From NCBI GenBank assembly GCA_964023275.1, contig OZ029917.1, forward strand, positions 32,006,005-32,070,004: a stretch of DNA of 64,000 bases, in the 5' to 3' direction. Source of the DNA: Norana najaformis (lineage: Eukaryota; Annelida; Clitellata; Crassiclitellata; Hormogastridae). The notes under the pieces are model-generated. The model worked only from the letters and a program-made list of their open reading frames with translations, was not told the origin of the DNA and did not search any database. Position 1 is the stretch's first letter. Each line of letters opens with the position of its first letter. Position numbers and translations under genes: made by a program. Positions 34,623-46,410 of this stretch are shown one piece after another.

Positions 34623-34739
34623 CAATCACGCAGTTGGACAAGGACAAAAGTACGTGTACCAAATAGTTTACACCCAAAACAATTTCGGCGTCGGTTACTC
34701 ACAGAAATTGTAAAGCAAAAATGGTCTATAAGGAAGATA

Positions 34740-34875
34740 ATAGTAGTACTAGTGGTAGCAGTAGTAGTAGTTGTTGTTGTAGTAGTAATATTAATAATGA
34801 TAATGAAGATGATGATGATAATAGCGATACCGATAATGAAAATAATAACGATAATACCTTTGGAATATAAGGAAC

Positions 34876-34913
<38 letters not shown>

Positions 34914-34935
34914 ATTAACAATATCAATAAAATAA
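34740..34935. repeat. (GTA)n/(TAA)n field, copy 2 (empty LINE site)
   Basis: It corresponds to 23560-23803 plus 25079-25108 joined. A single TAA run at 34877-34909 passes straight into ACAAAATTAACAATATC with no LINE. This is the pre-insertion state. Confidence 0.85.
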
Positions 34936-36593
34936 TCAAATACTGTTGTCAGCTTTTCCAGAACTTGAAGAGTAGCTGCCGTTCCAGATGCTATCCCTCT
35001 TTTCCAATACGTTTTTAAATCCACAGGGATCATATATTTCGCGGGGAAAATAATAATAAATAAGACGATTTGTATAGCGCTATAGCACGACCGAAGCCAA
35101 GTATAGAGCTCCGTACATGAGTTATGATGATACTGTTCAAGCAGATAAAACAGGAATAGGAAAACCTTGTCTGAAAGTGTTTTAGATGCTTAAGGATGCG
35201 CATGTCCGTGGTAAATTTATAAAATCATAAATATACACCGTCGGACCGAAATGAGAGCCGGGGAAGTGGAAGCCAAAGAGGTGGAAAGACATAGAATGTA
35301 TGGCAGAGTATGAGCGGTAATCGTTATTAGTTGGATGAGAGACAGTGGAACGGGTCGTCCAGAATTACGACAAACGCAAATAAAATATTCTATAGTTTAG
35401 GCTACTTTAAATATTCGGTGATGTTAGATGCACGCAGCTTTTGAGTAATTGTAAGAGAACTAGATTTAAAATTTGGATTTCTCTTCCTGCATTTGTTCGT
35501 TCAGCTCAAACTCTTGTTTCTTTTCAGTCGTGGCTAAAGTTTTATTTTTCTTTTCAGCTGGCTTCTCTATCGTTTGATGGTTCTCACTGACCAAGCGGAG
35601 TGATCTCTCGATCATTGAATTGATTGCAACTTGGTTTCTATGATGCATTGTGCATTAGAAACTGCAGCCACAGAAGCCAGAGACGTTGGTCAGATAGAAG
35701 TAACAGCAGTCCGTAACGTGAGCCGTCTGTTCTCGCCATATCATCGGGACTGCGAACGGCATTGATTTCCGAGTACCACTGTGCCAAGCTCTCAGATCGA
35801 CAATAGATGTTGCACAGCAAATGTGTCGAGCCCAGGGTTTGTCTTGATCCCCAATATTTTACAACCGAAATAGAGATCATACGTTTTCTTAATAAGTGCA
35901 GTCATGCTGCGTATTTGAAACTTATGCGTATATTCGCCACAAATCTAACAGAATGAATCGCGGCTGTTGCGACACTGACGAGACATTTCTGCTGTGACGA
36001 ATAGTCCTGTAGACAATAATTGCACTTATCATATCAATGAGCATGCAAACGTATACGGGATATTCGGTCACATCCAAATATTCAGTTCACACTGTTGACA
36101 TGAAGCTATTGATATGTAATTACGCTACTCGGAAGGATCTTGAGTCGAGTTATGAAATGTATCAACGATGAGGTACAGCAGGTAGATGGCGGAAGTGCAA
36201 TCAGCCTATTCGAAAATGGCTTCGCGCACGTATTGAAACACAAAAGGCGCTATATAAACGTTACGATTGTGCCCACACACATACATATCTATGCTTACAT
36301 AGGTTTTTGGATTTCTTGTCGACTGATCTGAAGCCTGCAGAACGCGCAAGTCATCGACATCTCGGTAATTGCAATATCATTTCGATGCAACGATCTGTTT
36401 GGCTCCCCACCATCAGCGTTCTTGTTTACCAAAAACAGCATCTTTCAATTAGTCAAATCGATATTTCATTGTGCTACACAGGAGCCCAACATCAACCAGC
36501 CATAAAAGAAAGACTTTATTGTCTTTTCAACGACCTGAATCGATCTACCCATTCATTGTAGAATCGATAAATGCAAATATGCACGTTTTTCTA

Positions 36594-36685
36594 TAGCGAC
36601 CGGATGGCCTCGACCTTGCTCCATTTTCAATGAATTTACCGGGTGAGATCCTTCACCATCTCTGCCCGTTTGAATGGGTGCCACG
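36594..36685 (+). repeat. 92-bp dispersed repeat, copy C
   Basis: The full repeat with intact end GAATGGGTGCCACG. It is the duplicate of copy B, without the copy-1 block. Confidence 0.85.
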
Positions 36686-37180
36686 ATCAATGATCGTGCG
36701 AATGCCATTCGAAAATCTCACTTCCACGTTCGAGACGTTTATGGACTGGGTTTTCCTGTTTCCACAATTTTTCTGTAAAATTGCACAGGTCTCCATTACT
36801 GCATTACCCACATCACTGGTACCACAATGGATACTGAAAAGTGTTCAGTATTTCTTGGCGATAATTATCACCAATACTTCCAGCCATGAACCGAGTAGCC
36901 ACACATCTGCTTAGATGTTCATATTGGCTCCCAACTGCGCAGAGAATCAATTTGAAAAATGGCTGAGGAATAAACATTCACTTAGCCTGAATGCAATATC
37001 AAATCACACGAGCTGAACAACCGATGAACATATTCTCGTGGAAGATCGCTCGACCAGGATAACACGTTTCGTTTAGAAACTTCTGGATTTTTTATACCCA
37101 GTGCAGCAGATGTTTTAGAAACAACATCTTATGGACGTCTTTATTTCGTTTTAATAGTTTTGATGGGTCAGCCTTGTCCC

Positions 37181-37186
37181 TATAAA
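37181..37186 (+). promoter_or_regulatory. TATA box, secreted-peptide gene copy 2
   Basis: TATAAA 104 bp before the ATG, in the same context as copy 1. The surrounding block of about 550 bp shows no difference from copy 1 by eye, until small changes close to the ATG. Confidence 0.6.
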
Positions 37187-37284
37187 TTCTGCAAGCTTCT
37201 CGTCATTCGACAGCCGTTGGAAGTCATCCGAACCAGATTCTGAGGCGCAGTGATCTCACCAAGTCAAGTCTCTTCGTCGTCATC

Positions 37285-37473
37285 ATGAAGGCCTTCTATT
37301 TCATCGTTGCAGCGGCACTCCTCAGCCAGGCCCTTCTCGTACGGGCTACTACAGAACCGTTGGACATTTCAGTCGCTGAAGACTGCGTCAATATCTTCGT
37401 CGGACGCGTCTACTGTGCTCTGAGCTTGAAAATCAGACTCGAAGAAATTCTGAGTGCTGATATCGACGTGACT
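37285..37473 (+). CDS. small secreted Cys-containing peptide, exon 1 (copy 2)
   Basis: Paralogue of 28270-28458, 189 nt, with the same signal peptide (MKAFYF to VRA) and the same Cys positions. It differs at four bases, all amino-acid changing: residues 27-28 are Asp-Ile in place of Pro-Thr (CCC to GAC, ACT to ATT), and residue 63 is Thr in place of Asn. There is no synonymous change in the exon. The donor is GTATGT at 37474. The 5' UTR just before the ATG also differs by small substitutions and indels. Function is unknown, but the open frame is intact, so this is a plausible working gene. Confidence 0.78.
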
Positions 37474-37679
37474 GTATGTATGAGTTAGACTAAACTTTAG
37501 TGATTGAAATTAGTAATCATTATGCACACTTCTAGTCTCACTAACAATATTACCAACGAGACATATTTCTCTTACTAGCAGGCCTATGATAATTGGATTC
37601 ACGTTGATTTAGATATATTGACAATAACTGTACTCTGTCGGCCTGTTATTGATGCCATTACTATCATTAGCATTTCGTA

Positions 37680-37906
37680 ATTACAATAACTATTCCAATG
37701 TCATCGTTCCCATTACAATTTCTATTACTGTTCCTATCGCTATTGTTATTGTTATTACTATTACTATTATTACTACCATTATTATTAATATTACTATTGC
37801 TATTGCATTTGCTATTGTTGCTGCTATCACTAGTACTAGTACGGTTTTTATTACTATCGCTAATGCTAGTACTGTTGCTATTACCATTACCATTACTGTT
37901 ATTGAT
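37680..37906. repeat. (ATT/ACT)n trinucleotide field in the intron, copy 2
   Basis: The counterpart of 28680-28912, with a few triplets lost. Confidence 0.85.
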
Positions 37907-38170
37907 TAATCCACAAAGCACGACTGTCTCGATTATTTTTGTCATTTGTCATCTCGGAATGCTTATCCATTGGTTCGGCTCTACACGTCTGCCCTCTACT
38001 GGTGACTTTCTAGTTGTCTGAACACTGGTTGCTAACTGATTGATTTTCTTTCTTAACGGCATTCGAAATCTCTTCTGGACTGGGGTGGAGAGCGCCTCTG
38101 ACTAGTTGCTTTTGAAGCGGCGTTATATAATTCATCAATTACAATTAAGAGTATTGCCAAGAAATCTTAC

Positions 38171-38398
38171 CCTGATCCATCCAATCTGCAATCTCATCTG
38201 AAACACAACCCACCGTAACGGTTCCTCTGTCCCCTTCTCTCTGGTCTTCTGGAATCCGGACTCTGTTCTTTCTATGGCATTTTTGGACAACCCCTATGAC
38301 TTGACCCAGCGCTCTTGATTGAGCTGGTGACCTTCGCTTAGCTTAAAGTAGCTTTTACAAATTCTCCAGATTTCGATAACGATCATTACGATTACGAA
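38171..38398 (+). mobile_element. LINE 3' UTR fragment (GATTAC-tail family), copy 2 intron
   Basis: Duplicate of 29192-29419, ending CATTACGATTACG. Confidence 0.65.
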
Positions 38399-38713
38399 GA
38401 TATAGATCATCAAGACTTGACTCCTCATAGTCACGATTAACACGGATAAACTGCTATGGATATGACTGCGATTGTGTTTTTCTTTTTGTTTGCCAGACTC
38501 GCTGGGTGACAATAAAAGCCAAGATTACGCTCAAGGGGCTTCTCGGTTTGGAGGTAAATCGGATTTCTATGTATCATTATTTAGGCCTAAGACCCCGAAA
38601 GAAGTACAGTGCATCATGTAGTAACTACACCCAACTATTCATCTCTTTCGCTCCGAATTGTTTCAACGAATCGATAAATCATCTTCGTGTGGTTAAACAA
38701 ATCTTCTCCTGGA

Positions 38714-39677
38714 TGATCTAACACAGAATTCACACTTATTGGACTACGTGACGAGCTGAAGAAAATTCCTGACCCCTGTATCTCCCTCAACCTGGACTTT
38801 GTCTCCACCAACACATTTAATACTAACCCTGCTGTCCGCAATTTAGGTGTAATATTCGAACGAAGCTTCTCCTTTTCAGATCATATCACCCATCTTTCCC
38901 GCTCTTGCTTCATGCATATCCGTGACCTCCGCAGAATCCGCCCTGCGCTTGACTTCAAAACTGCATCTACCATTGCCGCATTCATAGTCAATGCAAAACT
39001 TGATTACTGTAATTCACTTTTCCTGAATATAGACACAACCCAGATAAATCGCCTTCAAGCGATACAGAGTGCTCTCGCTCTTGCCGTCATCAAATCTCCC
39101 AAGTACCTCAAATCTCTTCTGTTCTCAAATCACTTCACTGGCTTAAAATAGCTGAACGAATAGAGTACAAAGTCCTATCACTTACCTATAAGACATGTCA
39201 CTCCTCCCAATGTTCTATCCATCTGCGCCAGTTTTTGTACAATCCAACTACTCCGTTCAACCCTCTCCTCTTCTACTCTAACACTTCTCCGCCTTCCCGT
39301 CATCTCATCCTTAAAATTTGGAAATCGCTCCATAGCCATAGCTGCTCCACCCTTATGTAATAAACTTTCGCCTGAATTACGACAATTATCCGATCCATCT
39401 TACGAACTCACCCTCACTTCACCCCTTGCAATCTCTACGCACGTCTTCCACTCAAAGTTGAAAACACTCGTATTTTGTAGATCCTGTTTTGATTCCATTC
39501 CTCTTCTTCCCCTTATCTCTCTTGCAGATCCAATTCCAAACATCACCCACCTAAGCCGTCTGACTGCCTGCCTGCCTGCCTAACTCTTTGATCTTGACCT
39601 GAACTGAACCCACCTTGCCTATCGATTTTGTTGTGACTAAGCAAATGGTCGACTAGTAGCATGGGATAACGACTACA
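38714..39677 (+). mobile_element. CR1/L2-like LINE C-terminal relic, copy 2 intron
   Basis: Duplicate of 29736-30700, with the same frameshift. This shows the LINE was already dead when the segment duplicated. Substitutions are seen before about 39033. None was found after it. Confidence 0.8.
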
Positions 39678-40027
39678 CCAGCAGCCGTGAGTCGGTGTCA
39701 TTACGCACACGATTTAGCGCTATCTAGATAAGAAAATTAACAAGGTAAACCATTTTTCATTTACCTGCCTTTTTCGACCAATATTCACCAACATGTCCGG
39801 TCTGTCTATTTTGATCTGATATGAATGGTTTCGTCAAATCAAAGTAAAACATTAAGTAGGAGGAAGAAGCAGATTACGATATTGACTACTGTTTCGCTTG
39901 AATCGACCATTGTGAATTATGATATCACTGATATGGAAGTTATTAGATCAGATCAGATTAGATTCTAAGATATGCATGCTATACTTTATCTTAGTTTTAT
40001 GATGTCGATTTCTGTTGTGTTTCTTAG

Positions 40028-40120
40028 GTTGGTACCTGTACGTTCGGCGGGGTCTACATAGATCTATTCCTCACGCCGTTGACCTGCTTATGTGAGGGGA
40101 TCCCGGTGTTGCTCCAGTAG
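40028..40120 (+). CDS. small secreted Cys-containing peptide, exon 2 (copy 2)
   Basis: Identical to 31052-31144, with acceptor TTTCTTAG ending at 40027 and a TAG at 40118-40120. It continues the phase-0 join from 37473 and completes a 93-aa precursor. It lies within a tract of about 1.5 kb indistinguishable between the two copies. Confidence 0.72.
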   Translation, partial: VGTCTFGGVYIDLFLTPLTCLCEGIPVLLQ

Positions 40121-40363
40121 CGGCGTAATTCCACTCAACCGAAGCACTTCGAATTCGCTCTTCTGCTTTCTCGCTAAACACTGAACACTAATTAGAAGTT
40201 TCTTTCTTCTGCGTCTTTGTTCAGTGGTCGTCGTTGTCCATCGAGTGAAACGCAAATCTTCCAATTGTAATCGCTAATGTATTCCATCGCCTATATTTTC
40301 TCAGATTATTTTTGTTCAAGCTGCTTTGTCGTGTAAAACCTAAGAGTAGATGAAGAAGTGAAG

Positions 40364-40369
40364 AATAAA
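40364..40369 (+). terminator. poly(A) signal, secreted-peptide gene copy 2
   Basis: AATAAA about 245 nt after the stop, same context as 31388-31393. Confidence 0.6.
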
Positions 40370-42657
40370 TTTGCAAAGACTACTTCTTGTAATGTTGTTT
40401 CTGTGGGAGATTGAACTGTACAACAATCAAACTATAGGCCTTATAGTCATTAAACCCGTACAATAAAATGCGATACAATACACTAAACTGCAATACAGTC
40501 CAAAACATAAGTTTGCAACATGAAGAATACAATAAAATTTTGGATGTAAGAAGAAGAAGAAGAAGAAGAAGGAGGAGGAGGAGGAGGAGGAGGAAAAGAA
40601 GAAGCGGAGATACTGCGAGAGGACCTGCGAAGATGAGTTATAATTTTGCAAATGCTCGGTGAAGCATTTGGGGAAGTGAAACAAAGAATTCTCAGGTGAA
40701 TTGAGGATTAAGGCAGGCCTATAGAGAGTTAGCGAGGAAGAAAGGAACTTATGCATAAAGGCAGTTATGCATAATAGTGCAAAACCTTCAGAGCAATGTG
40801 TTGAAGCAGCAAAAGGCCAACCCAACCTCGTAGATGAGAAAGAGAACAATAGTTAGCATAGACAAGGATATAATATTAGTAGAAGGAAGGACCGGTTTGT
40901 CGTAGCCTTCGACAGCAGTAGGTATGATCTGTCTGCGCTGGATGGGAATGCGTCGATGGGGCTCTGAGTGTCTGCGGAAACCCGCTAGTGCTGACTTCCA
41001 GTTATCTGTTTGCTTATTGACTTTAACATCAGTTTGGTTAGCATGAGCAGTGCTTTTCTAAGGTACTCAAAAATCGCTATAGTATGTGTCTACACACATA
41101 GAGGGATTTGGGGCAGGTGATGGTTGAACAACAGAAGGAGTGGAGGAAGGGCGAATTTGGTGAAATCAGGCGGGAGATGTTAGACTTCAACTGATCACTT
41201 GAATAATGAAGAATTCATCAACATTTAATCAACAGTATAAAATCACCAACAGTGGGGCACGATAAAGCGTCCTGGTCTGAAATTCAACGATTGCGGATTC
41301 GGTCCTGATTGGCGGACTTCGTGCAACGATCCTGGACAAGTTATTCGCGCACACTTGCCTTGCGCTGAGATTACTGAACTTACTTAAATACAGGAAATGA
41401 GACATGAAACATTTGACACTTGCTCGAAACACTATCAATTGTCTTTCACCTGAAACTGTAAATACATCAACACTATTCAATTCTTGTAAAATGTCCGGCC
41501 TATTTCCACCGTATAAATACTTGCGCTATAAGACTTGCCGTCTTCTAATGTTAGACAACAATGCGCGCGCATACCTTTACTATTTCAAACAATACGATTG
41601 TTATTCGTCGAAGGCAGTTTCGTTGTTTTTCTCTTCACTGAACAACTTCTGGAAGATCCACGTCGCTGAGTTCGGAACGAAACAGTTGAGACCGGAAACT
41701 ATCGGCTTCTAGAGTAGAGAGTGAAACGGGGACAACAATTTCCTCCATCTCCGCCCCATATTACCGTGAGTCTGTTCCATTCCAACCCGATCCTCATCAG
41801 GCCTGTCCCCATCCCCATACGGTCCCCACCAGGTGTGTTTCCATCCCCGTCACAGTGAGGCAAAATGCAATTAAATGCTCACAAACAGGCAACCCGCTCT
41901 TACAAAATGAGTCTTAAGTTGCAAACCCAATTTTTTTAGAAACTGACATAATCTGCGGAAATATAGTGTTTGGAATATTTACGTAAACGATATACCAATT
42001 TAAAGAAAACTGAATTCACTATTTGACAACAGAAAAAACAGATAGCGTGAAGACGCCATTTAGACTCTTGTTGTCAGATTGGGTCACTTATTACATGTGC
42101 ATATTGTAATCTTAATAGGTCATAACTATAACAGATGAATATAACATGAATACTTGTAAACTGTTCATCACTTATTTGGTCGTTACATTTGGTTATAGTC
42201 AAATATCACTGCAATAAAGAGTGGTCTTATTTCTTTGGTCATATATCAATGCTATAAACCGTGTTCTTATGTACTTTCAACTCATATTGACTATTCAAGA
42301 ATTCGTGAATATTCAAGACTTTCAATATAGCGCTTTATTAGTGACATTGACTAGGCAGAACAATTTAGAGCAAAAAGTATTATCTGATGCAGTCGAGATT
42401 ATTGGTAATGCCACAACCGTTAGCGCGGGATTTACCGTGCTCGTATTTCCATCCCCACGGTATTACCACGTGATGCGCTTTGGCGTGTAATCACATGGCG
42501 TGGCTATCGAGAGTCTAACTTCAGTTTTTTCTGGCTTTCTCGGACAATTCGTTTCTTTCTGTTTTGGATAGTTTACTAGAATTTGATAGTCAACATTGAG
42601 TCTAGCTTCTATCGCCGGTTTTTACTTAACGTTTGGAATATTTTGTTTCTGCGTGTC

Positions 42658-43520
42658 ATGGCGGCGTCCACCAGCTATGTTTACACATCTGTCAACATTC
42701 ATCAGCTAAACTGCTGTCAGACTGTCGCACGGAGTATACGGAAACGTCTGTTCGCCTTGCACATCTGGCGTCCGCGTTCACACTTGTCTGTTCAGTCTAA
42801 GCCTACTCACGTGTCAAACGAAAAGGTTAGGGCTGGTATCCGTCTGGGTACGTGGAATGTCAGAAGCCTCGGCAACAATGCCACGTCTATAGTTGAGGCT
42901 ATCGACAATAACACGCTTGATGTTTTGGTAGCCGCTGAGACTTGGCATCACTGTTCCACCGAAGTCGCGCTGAAGCGGTCTACACCGTCAGGCTATCGTT
43001 GCGTCGGCATGCCACGCCGGGAGTCGCCCCTCCTCACAACCTATGGAGGTGGTGGTGGGCTGGTGATTTTCTATAGGAAAAATATACACGTGAAACGGAT
43101 TGAACTCGCGGATAAATATACCACTTTCGAGATCCTAGTCTGTTCTCTTCATACGGCTCGTGACCCTCTCACCATAGCTGCTATCTACCGACCAGCTTCC
43201 ATACCCGTCACTGTCCTTTTCATCCAAGAGTTTACCACCTTGCTCGAAACTCTGGTCACCTTCAACAGCCAGTTGGTCATTACGGGTGACCTCAATGTCC
43301 ATACGGAAGATGCTAACTGTTTATTGGGCCAGGCAGATAGGGCAGCTTCTTTCGAGCTTCGGCTTGCGTCAGCATGTCGACTCGCCGACCCATTCTCATG
43401 GCGGCTGTTTGGATTTGGTGATTACCCGCGATGACATCGGGCCGATCGGAGTTGTTCTGGAGCCGCCCTCGATTTCCGATCACGCCCTCCTGAGGTACAC
43501 CATTCAGTTTCTGCACACGG
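42658..43520 (+). pseudogene. LINE endonuclease domain (frameshifted)
   Basis: The first ATG (MAASTSYVYT) is at 42658. APE-type endonuclease landmarks appear in order: LGTWNVRSL (catalytic Asn), AAETWH (catalytic Glu), IAAIYRPAS and ITGDLNVH (Asp/Asn pair). The frame then shifts near 43370-43410. The final SDH motif (SISDHALL, near 43480) is readable only in the next frame. The domain would nick target DNA for target-primed reverse transcription, but this copy is broken. Confidence 0.82.
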
Positions 43521-43699
43521 TACCGTTGGTCACACAAGTCACCTTTAGAGGATGGAAAACTCTCGACAGGGATGTGCTCCGCCAGCGCCTCAGGGACAGT
43601 CGCCTTTGTCATCTTTCCCCTGAAGGAGATCTCTCTCGTCCGTTCAGTTGTTTGACTTGTACGATACAACTCTTCGCTCTATAATTTATGATCTTCTGC

Positions 43700-45639
43700 C
43701 ATTACGACTGTTTCGACTCGGAATGCAGAGCTATGCGCAGGGCAGTTCGATGCTCCGAGCGGCTCTATAGAAGAACTCGATTGGCCCAAGATCGTGCCGA
43801 TTGGATTCGGCTTCTCCGGGAAAAACACTCATTCTTTAAGGACAAGGAACAGTTACTGGGAGGCTATGATCGACCACCACACGAAGGACAGCCGACGGCT
43901 CTGGAGGGACCTGTCCTGTGTGCTTGGTCGCAAGGAAAACTCACAAAGTCCATCGTTCACAGCCGATGAATACATGCGTCATCTGATCAAGAAGGTTGCT
44001 GATGTTCGACGCGACACGGAACGCTCTCCCTCACCAATCTACACGACAACTCAGTGTCGGCTAGAAAACTTCGAATTGGTTACGGGTGCTGATCTCAAGT
44101 CACTTATCCTGTCCTCGCCGCCCAAAACATGCTCGCTCGACCCGATCACGACGTTTCTCCTCCAGGAGGTCGTTGACAAGCTGCTTCCTTTCCTGGTGCG
44201 GCTATGCAACGCCTCTCTATCCGAGGGGCATCTGCTGGAGAGCCAAAAGCGAGCTATTATACGGCCTTATTTTAAGAAGCCCGGATTGGATGCTAGTGAC
44301 ATCAATAACTATCGGCCGATTTCTAATCTCTCGTTCCTTTCTAAGATCGTTGAGAAAATAGTCGTCCAGCAGGTAGTGCGTTATCTCGAGTCGTTCCACC
44401 TCATGCCAAAGCTCCAGTCCGGCTATAGGAAGGGTCACTCGACGGAGACAGTCGTCCTCCGTCTTATTTCCGACATCTACGATGCTGCGGACGCTGGGAA
44501 TGTTACGTTGGCTCTTCTCGATGTTAGCGCAGCGTTTGATACCGTCGGTCACGACATACTGCTGACTCGACTTAGCACTTCCTATGGACTCGTTGATCGG
44601 TCGCTAGAGTGGCTACATTCCTTCTTGGATGGGCGTACCATGAGGGTGGAGATTGGCACGAATACATCGGATTGGGCATCGATCCTGCATGGTGTTCCGC
44701 AGGGTTACGTCCTTGGACCGCTCCTGTACATACTGTATACGGCTGACATGACACAGGTCATTACAGCTCTAGGGTCAATGGTCCATCAATTTGCAGACGA
44801 CGTTCAAGTCTACCAGTCCTGCCATTCACTCGATGCTCCATCTTGCGTCTCAAGGGTAAGGGCCATAGCTGACAGTGGATGTCGTCAAATCGTCTACGAC
44901 TGAATCCTGCAAAGACACAGTTTATTTGGCTTGGATCTCGGCACAAGCTGCCAAGGATCGACAAAGCTTCAATTTCAGTGACATTTCCAGGCTGGGCATC
45001 ACTACCTGCTGTCCGGGATCTTGGAGTCATCTTGGATGAAGCTCTCGATGGCTACTCATGTCAACTTACTTTGCAGGACCTGTTTCTACGAGCTGCGTCA
45101 GATCAGGGTCATACGCGCAGTTTATCTCACGGTGCTGCGGCCACCCTGGTTCACTCTTTCATCGTGACGCGCTTGGACTATTGCAACTCAGTCCTAGCAG
45201 GCATGCCAAAGTTCCGAATTCGCCAGGTGCAGTCGGTCCTCAACTGCGCGGCCAGGATCTTAGCCAACCTGCCTAAATTCTCGCACATCTCAACCTATAT
45301 GCGTGATACTCTGCACTGGATTCCGATCGAGAAGAGAATCCAGTTCAAAAAACTTCTAATAGACAGGATGTCAATTGCTGGTTCGGCTCCAGAATACATC
45401 AGAGAGCTTCTCATACCTGTTGCGAGCCAACCGGGTCGTCAAAGGCTGCGCACTGCTGCTCGTGGCCAGCCCACAGTTCCGTGCTCCTGCACGACGGCAC
45501 GGGTAATCGTGCTTTTTCCTGTGTGGGACCGCTTCTTTGGAACAGTCTGCCCCCAGAAATTCGATCTCTCGCCGCCTCAGCATCTCAAGAAACATTCTCG
45601 GCTCGTCTTAAGACGCATCTTTTCGGTAATCTTCGATAG
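43700..45639 (+). pseudogene. LINE reverse transcriptase domain (frameshifted)
   Basis: The longest open part is 43794-44903. RT landmarks are NNYRPISNLSFLSKIVEK, LQSGYRKGHSTET, ALLDVSAAFDTVGHD (motif A), GVPQGYVLGPLLYILY (motif B) and FADDVQVY (motif C; the usual YADD has Phe first). A frame change near 44885 leads to LRLNPAKTQFIWLGSRH and LDYCNSVLAG. A further shift near 45540 precedes the C-terminal WNSLPPEIRSLAASASQETF and LKTHLFGNLR, ending in TAG at 45637-45639. The motifs are those of the Jockey/CR1/L2 superfamily. Confidence 0.87.
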
Positions 45640-46264
45640 CCACCCTGCAGCGCCTTTGTGAGTTTCTTAGAATGCGCTATACAAGTGCCTGGATACATAC
45701 ATACATACATACATTACCATGACCGCGGTAAAACCCGCGGTAACCGCGGTATTACCGCATTCCCCATTACCGTGTCACTCTCTATTCTGGAGTACGTTCC
45801 AGATGGCTCTGTTTGTATCGATTTCCGTCACGAAGCAACTGAGCCGATGCAAAATACCTTTGCTGTAGGTCAGCAGCAGAAATACGGTGAATGAGTGCAG
45901 GGAATTGGCGCAGTGAATGGATGCAGTGAATGAGTGCAGTGAGCGAGTTGAATAATGAATGATTAGTTGATGCATGCACGAACAAACGAACGAACGAATG
46001 AATTAATGAACAAATAAATGAATGAATGATGGAAGGAAGGAACGACTGAACGAAGCAGCGAATTTATGCTGATCTAATCTGTAACAGGAAATACCTTACC
46101 ATACCACTGCGTTAACCTCTTGAACTGTCTTTAAACTCTACCTTTCTTGTCATGAAACGTACTCTGCCCTACCTATTACCTTAGCTTTCCTAGTCTTAAC
46201 CTTATCATACCTGGTCTTAATCTTACCTTGCCTTGTCTTGACTTTACCTTACCTGGTCTTCTAA

Positions 46265-46410
46265 TAACTACTACTGCTACTACTACTAGTGCTGCTGCTA
46301 CTACTACTACTACTACTACCGCTACTCCCATTACCACTACTACTACCACCACTACTACTACTACTACCACTACCACTACCACCACTACCACTACTACAAT
46401 TATTATTATT
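46265..46410. repeat. (CTA)n/(ACC)n field at the right edge of the duplication
   Basis: About 145 bp of ACT/GCT/ACC triplets, directly right of copy 2. The frames coded as poly-Thr or poly-Val are repeat translations. Confidence 0.9.

Larger units (their letters stand above)
42462..45719 (+). mobile_element. near-full-length CR1/L2-like LINE with 7-bp target duplication
   Basis: The element is 42469-45712 (3244 bp), flanked by ATTACCA at 42462-42468 and 45713-45719. The uninterrupted site with a single ATTACCA is preserved in copy 1 at about 33514-33520. It encodes an APE-type endonuclease followed by a reverse transcriptase, and ends GCGCTATACAAGTGCCTGG then (ATAC)n. That short 3' repeat without a long poly(A) is typical of the CR1/L2 group. 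No separate gag-like ORF1 is seen. Several frameshifts make it non-autonomous now. The relic at 7440-8400 belongs to the same family. Confidence 0.88.
41707..45792. mobile_element. hAT-like element, copy 2, split by a LINE
   Basis: Terminal repeats at 41715 (TAGAGAGTGAAACGG) and, reversed, ending at 45784. The 8-bp flanks TTCTAGAG (41707-41714) and TTCTGGAG (45785-45792) match at 7 of 8. Removing the LINE and its 7-bp target duplication leaves about 819 bp, against 822 bp in copy 1. Confidence 0.75.
34053..46262 (+). repeat. segmental tandem duplication, copy 2
   Basis: A direct head-to-tail repeat of 22912-34052. It lacks the copy-1 LINE and the 810-bp block, but has its own 3.24-kb LINE (42469-45712). 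Without the copy-specific insertions both units are about 9 kb. Confidence 0.95.

Noticed and set aside
34374-35018. 214-codon open frame
   Set aside because: Serine/leucine/valine-rich translation of CT hexamers and GTA triplets. It is not conserved in frame between the duplicates.
22912-46262. The two long direct repeats as LTRs of a retroelement
   Set aside because: Each unit is 9-12 kb, contains a host-like spliced gene and has no internal gag-pol between copies. They abut directly, so this is a segmental duplication.
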